A stretch of DNA of 5,152 bases, taken from the NCBI GenBank assembly GCA_030523905.1, contig JAUNHO010000095.1:1-5152 (forward strand), written 5' to 3'. Every line of letters begins with the position of its first letter. The first letter of the stretch is position 1. The notes under the pieces are model-generated. The model was not told the origin of the DNA, searched no databases, and was given only the letters and a program-made list of their open reading frames with translations. A program made the translations under genes and the position numbers. The stretch is from Bergeyella zoohelcum. Lineage in GTDB: Bacteria; Bacteroidota; Bacteroidia; Flavobacteriales; Weeksellaceae. Positions 1 to 5,152 of the stretch are shown piece by piece.

Positions 1-936
1 ACCATCAATGGAGAGGCTACACCAGCAGGGAAAATTACCCTATGGGACGCTTATGATGATACTGATGGGCCACACTTTAATCTTTCAGTAGATTTGAATG
101 CTTGTACAGGTTGTGGAGCTTGTATTATCGCTTGTCAGGCAGAAAACAATACGCCAGTAGTGGGTAAAGCAGAGATGAGAATGTCCAGAGATATGTATTG
201 GTTGAGAATTGACCGCTATTACTCTGCGACCGTTCCTGCTGAAATGGACACTAATAAAGACGGAAAACTTACACCAGACGAATCGGTAGCAGCAGGGCTA
301 GATGTGCCAGGAATGTATGGTAATGCCTTTAATAAAGAGGCAGGTATTCTAAACCACCCAGCGGAAAACCCTGATGTGATTTTCCAACCAGTGATGTGCC
401 AACATTGTAACCACGCTCCGTGTGAGACTGTATGTCCAGTAGCGGCTACTTCCCACGGTAAGCAAGGGCAAAACCAAATGGCATACAACAGATGTGTGGG
501 AACTAGATATTGTGCAAACAACTGCCCATATAAGGTAAGAAGATTCAACTGGTTTACTTATAATCTGAATGATAGATTTGATTATAATATGAACAATGAC
601 CTTGGTAGAATGGTACTAAACCCAGATGTAGTGGTAAGAACTAGAGGGGTGATGGAGAAATGTTCATTGTGTATCCAATCTACCCAAGCAGCTATTTTGG
701 AAGCGAAGAAAGATGGAAGACCAGTAACTGATGAAGAGTTTAATAACGCTTGTGCGTGTAGTACGGCTTGTTCTACTGGTGCAATGAGATTTGGTGATAT
801 GAATGATAAATCTTCCAAAGTAAGAGAATTGTTCAATGATGATAGAAGGTATTTCCTACTAGAAGAAATCGGTACTAAACCAAATGTATTCTATCATACA
901 AAAGTGAGAAATAGAAAAGAAGTTATATATAGTTAA
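1..936 (+). CDS. actB: Alternative Complex III subunit B, C-terminal iron-sulfur part (5' partial)
   Basis: Partial gene: the frame is open from base 1 (codon position 1) and gives 311 residues before TAA at 934-936. Full ActB in Bacteroidota is a fusion of about 1000 residues, a cofactor-free molybdopterin-oxidoreductase-like domain followed by this ferredoxin-like domain; only the latter is here. Its role is to carry electrons from the membrane quinol site to the haems, on the periplasmic face. Visible cysteine groups (fragment numbering): C35-x2-C38-x2-C41-x3-C45; C133-x2-C136-x4-C141-x3-C145; C165-x5-C171-x3-C175 followed by PY; C221-x2-C224 with C253-x3-C257 (plus an extra C251). This is the four-cluster pattern of the DMSO-reductase beta/PsrB/NrfC type. 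The third group has Thr168 where a Cys is usual, fitting one [3Fe-4S] centre as known for ACIII. Residues 83-94 form an EF-hand-like loop, DTNKDGKLTPDE. Internal TTG or ATG codons should not be taken as the start. Identification is from motif and context. Confidence 0.95.
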   Translation, partial: TINGEATPAGKITLWDAYDDTDGPHFNLSVDLNACTGCGACIIACQAENNTPVVGKAEMRMSRDMYWLRIDRYYSATVPAEMDTNKDGKLTPDESVAAGLDVPGMYGNAFNKEAGILNHPAENPDVIFQPVMCQHCNHAPCETVCPVAATSHGKQGQNQMAYNRCVGTRYCANNCPYKVRRFNWFTYNLNDRFDYNMNNDLGRMVLNPDVVVRTRGVMEKCSLCIQSTQAAILEAKKDGRPVTDEEFNNACACSTACSTGAMRFGDMNDKSSKVRELFNDDRRYFLLEEIGTKPNVFYHTKVRNRKEVIYS

Positions 937-954
937 ATAATAATAAGGTAAAAA

Positions 955-2349
955 ATGTCACATTACGAAGCCCCGATTAGGGAACCTTTAATTATTGGTC
1001 ATAAAACTTATCACGATATCACAATGGATATCGTAAGACCAATCGAAGAAAGAGCTGGTAAGCTTTGGTGGATTTCATTTTGGGCAGCACTCGTCCTATT
1101 CATTTATGGTTTTGGGTGTATTGCTTATACCGTAGGAACTGGTATCGGTTCTTGGGGACTCAATAGAACTATCAACTGGGGTTGGGATATTACCAACTTT
1201 GTATGGTGGGTAGGTATTGGTCACGCAGGTACGCTGATTTCCGCAGTATTGTTATTATTTAGACAAAGATGGAGAATGTCTGTAAACCGCTCTGCGGAAG
1301 CAATGACGATTTTCGCCGTGGTTCAGGCAGCACTTTTCCCTGTGATACATATGGGGAGATTGTGGGTAGGATATTGGGTATTCCCTATTCCAAACCAGTT
1401 TGGTTCGCTTTGGACTAACTTCAACTCTCCGCTTCTTTGGGATGTATTCGCTATTTCTACCTATTTCTCCGTATCTACGGTATTTTGGTTCGTAGGGCTT
1501 ATCCCAGACTTTGCAATGGTGAGAGATAGAGCGAAGACGCCTTGGACGAAGAAAATCTATACTTTCCTTGCTTTTGGCTGGGGTGGTAAAGCAAAACACT
1601 GGCAAAGATTTGAAGAGGTATCTTTGGTGTTAGCAGGTTTGGCTACTCCGTTGGTATTCTCGGTACACACCACCGTATCCTTTGACTTTGCTACTTCGGT
1701 TATCAAAGGTTGGCACTCTACTATTTATCCTCCGTACTTCGTTGCTGGGGCGGTATTTTCAGGATTTGCGATGGTACAGACATTACTTTTGGTAGCTAGA
1801 AAAGTTTGTAAATTAGAGGACTATATTACAATGTACCATATTGAAATTATGAATATTGTAATCATCGTAACGGGTGGTATGGTTACTGTGGCTTATGCGG
1901 CAGAGTACTTTATTGCTTGGTATTCAGGTTCTCGTTACGAAGATTTTGCATACCTTACACCAGGTGCAGCTACAGGGCCTTATTGGTGGGCATTCTGGGC
2001 ATTGATTATTTGTAACTTAGTAGTTCCTGCATCTTTCTGGTTCAAGAAATTAAGAACCAACATTATCTGGACATTCTTTGTGGCACTAATCATCAATATA
2101 GGAATGTGGTTTGAGCGTTTTGACATTATCGTTATCAACCTTTCAAGAGACTATTTGCCAGGTTCTTGGACGATGTTTAAGCCTACAATCATAGATGTAG
2201 GGGTGTATTTAGGTACATTCGGTTTCTTCGGTCTATTATTCTTGCTATATGCTAGAACATTCCCTGTTGTGGCACAGGCCGAGTTGAAATCTATTTTGAA
2301 AATTTCAGGTGAAACTTATAAAGCAAAAGAAGGAGATGAGCACCACTAA
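955..2349 (+). CDS. actC: Alternative Complex III subunit C, NrfD/PsrC-like quinol-binding membrane protein
   Basis: Encodes 464 residues, the usual size for ActC. It is an integral inner-membrane protein of the NrfD/PsrC family and the main proposed quinol-oxidation subunit of ACIII, passing electrons to the neighbouring ActB iron-sulfur clusters. Hydrophobic segments run through nearly the whole chain after a polar N-terminus (residues 1-35), consistent with about ten transmembrane helices; visible ones include about 38-60, 84-102, 116-133, 161-183, 222-240, 260-281, 296-320, 343-362, 369-386 and 412-432. Conserved-looking polar residues inside or beside helices are H132 (in HMGR), D163, H238, D244 and E387-R388; H132 and D163 are candidates for the quinol site by family analogy, not shown here. 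The tail (441-464) is charged. ATG at 955 follows actB by 18 bp with only a weak A-rich leader (AATAAGGTAAAAA), normal for this phylum. The end overlaps actD by 14 bp, suggesting translational coupling. No sign of damage. Confidence 0.95.
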   Translation: MSHYEAPIREPLIIGHKTYHDITMDIVRPIEERAGKLWWISFWAALVLFIYGFGCIAYTVGTGIGSWGLNRTINWGWDITNFVWWVGIGHAGTLISAVLLLFRQRWRMSVNRSAEAMTIFAVVQAALFPVIHMGRLWVGYWVFPIPNQFGSLWTNFNSPLLWDVFAISTYFSVSTVFWFVGLIPDFAMVRDRAKTPWTKKIYTFLAFGWGGKAKHWQRFEEVSLVLAGLATPLVFSVHTTVSFDFATSVIKGWHSTIYPPYFVAGAVFSGFAMVQTLLLVARKVCKLEDYITMYHIEIMNIVIIVTGGMVTVAYAAEYFIAWYSGSRYEDFAYLTPGAATGPYWWAFWALIICNLVVPASFWFKKLRTNIIWTFFVALIINIGMWFERFDIIVINLSRDYLPGSWTMFKPTIIDVGVYLGTFGFFGLLFLLYARTFPVVAQAELKSILKISGETYKAKEGDEHH

Positions 2350-2857
2350 AATTATATACGGTCTTTATGCCGATGATGATGAATTGATGAATGGCGTAAA
2401 GGCATTCAGAGAAAAAGGAATAGAGATTAATGAGGTTTATACTCCTTTCCCTGTTCACGGTTTGGATAAGGCTCTTGGGCTTAAAAAAACAAGAATTTCA
2501 GATGCTGCGTTTATCTATGCAGTTTATGGATTACTGATTGGAGGGCTTACTACTTGGTATATGATGAACCACGACTGGCCACAGAACATCGGTGGAAAGC
2601 CATCTTTTGATTGGGCTCATAATATGCCTGCTTTCGTAGTACCAATGTTTGAGTTGATGGTATTCTGTGCAGCTCACTTGATGTCTCTTACTTATTTCGT
2701 GAGAAATAAAATGTATCCAGGAGCACCTGCTCAGAACCCAGACCCAAGGACTACAGATGACAAGTTCCTTATGGAGTTCGTGAGTGATGATATAGAGAAA
2801 ATAAAACAGCTCTTGATAGAAACAGGAGCAGAAGAAATAACCGTAAAAGATGCTTAA
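2336..2857 (+). CDS. actD: Alternative Complex III subunit D (DUF3341-type membrane protein)
   Basis: Encodes 173 residues. ActD is a small structural subunit of ACIII with no cofactor; it packs against the ActB/ActC/ActF core. The sequence shows a soluble N-terminal segment with the family-typical stretch VYTPFPVHGLDKALGLK (about 34-50), two hydrophobic helices (about 57-77 and 99-121) joined by a loop containing HDWPQNIGGKPSFDW, and a soluble C-terminus ending in a helix-strand piece, KIKQLLIETGAEEITV (about 155-170). The start is chosen at ATG 2336 because MSTTKIIYGLY resembles the family N-terminus; an in-frame GTG at 2309 would add nine residues (positively charged, unlike the family) and deepen the overlap with actC. 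The purine run AAGAAGGAG lies directly against ATG 2336, too close for a normal Shine-Dalgarno element, so initiation probably depends on coupling to actC, whose stop is at 2347-2349. Only the start is uncertain. Confidence 0.92.
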   Translation: MSTTKIIYGLYADDDELMNGVKAFREKGIEINEVYTPFPVHGLDKALGLKKTRISDAAFIYAVYGLLIGGLTTWYMMNHDWPQNIGGKPSFDWAHNMPAFVVPMFELMVFCAAHLMSLTYFVRNKMYPGAPAQNPDPRTTDDKFLMEFVSDDIEKIKQLLIETGAEEITVKDA

Positions 2858-2858
2858 A

Positions 2859-3524
2859 ATGAAAAAAAATATTCTAAAAATTACAGCAATCTTAGGTTTT
2901 GCAAGTCTGGCTTTGACTTCTTGTAGCAATGATACACCACCTTTGGTTTGGTTTCCAGATATGTATTTCCCTGTGGCTTATGACCCATTGCAAAAGGCAG
3001 AAGACCCGTATTCTGACCACGAGAATGAAATTCCAGCATTTGTAAGTCAAAATGGTGCTACTGGACTCACTACTGTACCAGGTACAGTTCCACAGGATAA
3101 AGATGGAGTTTTTGCAGAAGGGCTACTACCAACCAATATGGACGAGTATAATGCAGGGTATGATGCAGCTAAACTGGTAACCGCTTCACCGCTTAAGCCT
3201 GAAAATCGTGATAAAGATTTGGAAAGAGGTAAAAAGTTGTTTGAAAAGACTTGTTCCGCTTGTCACGGGGTGGCAGGAGATGGGCAAGGTTCTATCGTAC
3301 AATCTGGTGCTTATTCAGGGGTGCCAAACTATGCCGATAGACAGCTTACAGTAGGCTCTGTGCATTATGTAATTGTGAATGGTAGAAACGCGATGGGGTC
3401 TTTCGCTGGGCAGCTAAGCCCTGGTGATAGATGGAGAGTCGCTATGTATGTAATGAACGAATTTAAGGGAGGTCTGAATGCTTCTGCTTCCGCTCCTGTA
3501 AAAGATTCTACCTCAACTAACTAA
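2859..3524 (+). CDS. actE: Alternative Complex III subunit E, monohaem cytochrome c lipoprotein
   Basis: Encodes 221 residues from ATG 2859. The N-terminus MKKNILK, a hydrophobic stretch and the lipobox LTSC (C22) make a clear lipoprotein signal peptide, so the protein should be lipid-anchored on the periplasmic side. The residues after the cysteine (SNDTPP) lack the acidic surface-export signature seen in some flavobacterial lipoproteins. A conserved ACIII segment follows (PDMYFPVAYDP, about 33-43), then a class I cytochrome c domain in the C-terminal half: haem-binding CSACH at 132-136 (bases 3252-3266) and NGRNAMGSF around 174-182, where M179 is the likely sixth haem ligand. The tail is a short Ser/Ala/Thr-rich stretch. 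It is expected to move electrons from the complex to a soluble cytochrome or an oxidase. An alternative ATG at 2850 adds MLK and overlaps actD by 8 bp; 2859 is preferred because MKKN is the typical signal-peptide start. Maturation needs a cytochrome c assembly system encoded elsewhere. Confidence 0.93.
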   Translation: MKKNILKITAILGFASLALTSCSNDTPPLVWFPDMYFPVAYDPLQKAEDPYSDHENEIPAFVSQNGATGLTTVPGTVPQDKDGVFAEGLLPTNMDEYNAGYDAAKLVTASPLKPENRDKDLERGKKLFEKTCSACHGVAGDGQGSIVQSGAYSGVPNYADRQLTVGSVHYVIVNGRNAMGSFAGQLSPGDRWRVAMYVMNEFKGGLNASASAPVKDSTSTN

Positions 3525-3542
3525 TTTTAAAAGAAAGAAGAA

Positions 3543-4874
3543 ATGTATAGTTTTTCACCAAAATTAAGATTAACATCTATCGTTCTTATTATTGTAGGAT
3601 TGATACTTTTCGGAGCAGGATATTTCATTAATCATAGTTATGATGATGCCACAATAGAGCAAATGATGCATACCGTAGAGGCTTCAGGACACCACGCACC
3701 AACGCATTCAAGTGAGTTGGTAGGAGACCAAAGCCACGCTGGGCATTTGGAACACGCTATCCACTTTGTACACAATCAGCCGTTTTCTGTATTGCATTTC
3801 GTGTCGGTATTTTTCTTTGTATCTTGCTGTTGTGCATTGTTTTTCTACTCCATACAGCACGCATCACACGCTGGTTGGTCTATTATCATCACGAGAGTAA
3901 TGGAGGCTATTGCTTCGTTTATCCCTTGGGCAGGTGCATTTGTAATATTGGTAATGATTACTAATGTAATGCATATGAACCATATGTTCCACTGGATGGA
4001 TGCTAGTACGGTAGATCCTAATAGTAAGAACTTTGACCCAATTCTTTTTGAAAAGAAAAAGTTTTTGAATGTACCTTTTTATGTAGTTAGAACGCTGATT
4101 TATGTAATAGGTGCTACATTCTTTGCTTGGAAATTGAGACAGCAATCTAAAAAGGTAGATGCGACCAAGTCCCCAAGAGACTACCAAATTCTTTATAGAT
4201 GGGCGGTGGGTTACATAGCGTTCTTTGGCTTTGCATCTGCGGCTTGGGGCTGGGATTGGCTGATGTCCATAGACGCTCACTGGTACTCTACGATGTACAT
4301 TTGGTACGCTATGGTTAGTTGCCTTTCTACCTCTATTGCGATTATCATTTTGGTAACGGTCTTCCTTAAAAAGAAAGGTGCATTGCCAGAGTTCAATGAT
4401 AATCACCTGCACGATTTAGGTAAGTTCCTTTTTGCAACTAGTATGCTTTGGACTTATACTTGGTTCTGTCAGTTTATGCTTTATTGGTATGCCAATGTAC
4501 CAGAGGAGGTCAATTATTTCTTCGGAAGATTTGAGCATTACGCACCTACATTCTTACCGATGTTGATACTCAACTTCTTGGCTCCACTAGCCGTAATGGT
4601 GAGTTCAAGCATCAAGAGGAATTATAAAGTAGTAACCTCTATGGCGGTTGTGGTATTCATAGGGCATATTGTAGATTATTTCAATATGGTAATGCCAGGA
4701 ACGGTGGGACCTTATTGGAGAAATGCAGCCGTGCTATTCCTAGTAATTGGGGCGGTGGTGTTCTTTATTGGCTTGTTCATTTTCGCAGTGATGACGATGT
4801 TATCCAAAATGAAACTAATCCCAACGGGCAACCCATTCGTACATGAATCTAAAATCTACGAATATCCTTTCTAA
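3543..4874 (+). CDS. actF: Alternative Complex III subunit F, second NrfD-like membrane protein
   Basis: Encodes 443 residues. ActF is the second large membrane subunit of ACIII, homologous to ActC but more diverged; it is often annotated as quinol:cytochrome c oxidoreductase quinone-binding subunit 2 and has been proposed to help proton translocation. About ten hydrophobic segments are visible, starting with 11-28 and 84-104 and ending with 395-419. Family-typical stretches include WGWDWLMSIDAHWYSTMY (235-252), FCQFMLYWYANVPEE (308-322), RFEHYAPTFLPMLILNF (329-345) and MPGTVGPYW (384-392). The loop between the first two helices is unusually rich in histidine (ten His between residues 43 and 85). 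ATG 3543 lies 18 bp after actE behind a purine-rich leader (AAAAGAAAGAAGAA) that may serve as a weak ribosome site. It is the last gene of the operon; a terminator begins about 12 bp after its stop at 4872-4874. The reading frame is intact. Confidence 0.94.
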   Translation: MYSFSPKLRLTSIVLIIVGLILFGAGYFINHSYDDATIEQMMHTVEASGHHAPTHSSELVGDQSHAGHLEHAIHFVHNQPFSVLHFVSVFFFVSCCCALFFYSIQHASHAGWSIIITRVMEAIASFIPWAGAFVILVMITNVMHMNHMFHWMDASTVDPNSKNFDPILFEKKKFLNVPFYVVRTLIYVIGATFFAWKLRQQSKKVDATKSPRDYQILYRWAVGYIAFFGFASAAWGWDWLMSIDAHWYSTMYIWYAMVSCLSTSIAIIILVTVFLKKKGALPEFNDNHLHDLGKFLFATSMLWTYTWFCQFMLYWYANVPEEVNYFFGRFEHYAPTFLPMLILNFLAPLAVMVSSSIKRNYKVVTSMAVVVFIGHIVDYFNMVMPGTVGPYWRNAAVLFLVIGAVVFFIGLFIFAVMTMLSKMKLIPTGNPFVHESKIYEYPF

Positions 4875-4885
4875 ATAATAAAAAC

Positions 4886-4922
4886 AAAATCTCAACATAT
4901 TTGTTGGGATTTTTTTATTTTT
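4886..4922 (+). terminator. Rho-independent terminator of the act operon
   Basis: AATCTCAACA (4888-4897) pairs with TGTTGGGATT (4902-4911) over 10 bp with one T-G wobble and a four-base loop TATT. The stem is preceded by an A-run and followed by T-rich sequence (4910-4916 and 4918-4922), so it may also work on the opposite strand. It lies just behind actF and marks the transcript end. Confidence 0.9.
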
Positions 4923-4953
4923 GTCTCCGAGTTTTTGAGGCTTGTCTCTTAGG

Positions 4954-4965
4954 CTTTGTACAAAG
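4954..4965. other. 12-bp perfect palindrome CTTTGTACAAAG
   Basis: CTTTGTACAAAG equals its own reverse complement. It sits in the non-coding stretch between the terminator and the 21-bp repeat array. The shape would suit a dimeric regulator's site, but no promoter is visible beside it, and a chance origin is quite possible. Confidence 0.3.
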
Positions 4966-4982
4966 GCATTAGAGTGAATACC

Positions 4983-5088
4983 CAAAAGCTCGCCTGCGTT
5001 TCTAAAAAGTAGGCGTGTGTTTTCAAAAAGCAGGCGAGCTTTTCCGAAAAGGTGGCGAGGTTTTTACTAAAAGCAGGCGAGCCTTTTC
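4983..5088. repeat. Degenerate 21-bp tandem repeat array of palindromic units
   Basis: Five units lie in a row: 4983-5003 (inverted orientation), 5004-5024, 5025-5045, 5046-5066 and 5068-5088. The shared GGCG core (CGCC in the first) recurs at 4991, 5012, 5033, 5054 and 5076, a spacing of 21, 21, 21 and 22. The approximate consensus is AAAAGCAGGCGAGCTTTT, itself an imperfect palindrome with arms AAAAGC and GCTTTT round a six-base centre. The first unit (4984-4997, AAAAGCTCGCCTGC) is an exact 14-bp inverted repeat of 5030-5043 in the third. No unique spacers separate the units. The rest of the 278 bases after actF, apart from the terminator, holds no gene I can support. Confidence 0.8.
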
Positions 5089-5152
5089 CCAAACGATGCT
5101 TTGCTTTTTATCTTTTCATCAAGAGGAAAAGAAAAATAGGTAGTAAGGAACA

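Noticed and set aside
94..96. TTG at 94 as the start of the first gene
   Set aside because: The frame is open back to base 1 and the upstream residues (ITLWDAYDDTDGPHFNLSVD) match the normal lead-in to the ActB ferredoxin domain, so the gene simply begins outside the window.
3864..4412. Long minus-strand open frame inside actF (182 codons), and shorter minus-strand frames inside actB, actC and actD/actE
   Set aside because: Each lies wholly or largely antisense to a well-supported act gene, with no recognisable protein motifs and unnatural composition; they are shadows of the real coding frames.
4918..4958. Bacteroidota-type promoter (TTTG ... TAnnTTTG) around TAGGCTTTG at 4950-4958
   Set aside because: The -7-like element has one extra base between TA and TTTG, and no TTG element lies at the expected 19-20 bp upstream; no gene starts follow in the window.
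4983..5088. CRISPR array
   Set aside because: Units are 21 bp, degenerate and contiguous with no unique spacers, and no cas gene is present.
5090..5152. tRNA or small RNA gene in the tail
   Set aside because: No cloverleaf arms, T-loop motif or terminator-like structure could be found in this A/T- and purine-rich stretch.
4983..5152. Insertion sequence end or integration site
   Set aside because: There is no transposase or integrase remnant, no terminal inverted repeat pair bounding a unit, and no target duplication; the inverted repeat is internal to the 21-bp array.

Overview
The window carries the 3' part of an Alternative Complex III (ACIII, Act) operon on the + strand: the end of actB, then complete actC, actD, actE and actF, closed by a clear intrinsic terminator. 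ACIII is a membrane-bound quinol:cytochrome c (or quinol:oxidase) oxidoreductase that replaces the cytochrome bc1 complex. The gene order, the ActB iron-sulfur domain with its 'DLNACTGCGAC' start, the two NrfD-like membrane subunits, the DUF3341-type ActD and the lipoprotein monoheme cytochrome ActE all point to a member of the Bacteroidota. The moderate-to-low GC, near absence of Shine-Dalgarno sequences and protein wording suggest Flavobacteriia, perhaps Weeksellaceae; the genus is inference only.

Layout: 1-936 actB C-terminal part (the coding frame is open through base 1, so the gene begins outside the window; actA is expected further upstream); 955-2349 actC; 2336-2857 actD, overlapping actC by 14 bp; 2859-3524 actE, essentially abutting actD; 3543-4874 actF; 4886-4922 terminator; 4923-5152 non-coding DNA with a 21-bp periodic repeat array. 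Gaps between genes are 18 bp or less, so the block reads as one transcript. No promoter for it lies in the window.

How the parts work together: quinol is oxidised at the membrane by ActC (and perhaps ActF), electrons pass through the four-cluster iron-sulfur domain of ActB and on to haem c groups (ActA pentahaem, ActE monohaem) that feed a terminal oxidase. ActD is a small membrane subunit with soluble ends.

Most of the window is a well-known respiratory operon. Points worth a second look are a textbook EF-hand loop inserted in ActB between its first and second cysteine clusters, a Cys-to-Thr change that fits the [3Fe-4S] centre, a histidine-dense loop in ActF, the operon ending at actF without cytochrome oxidase genes directly behind it, and a 21-bp (7-codon) repeat array after the terminator whose units are small palindromes and keep frames open on both strands. 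I found no convincing new system.
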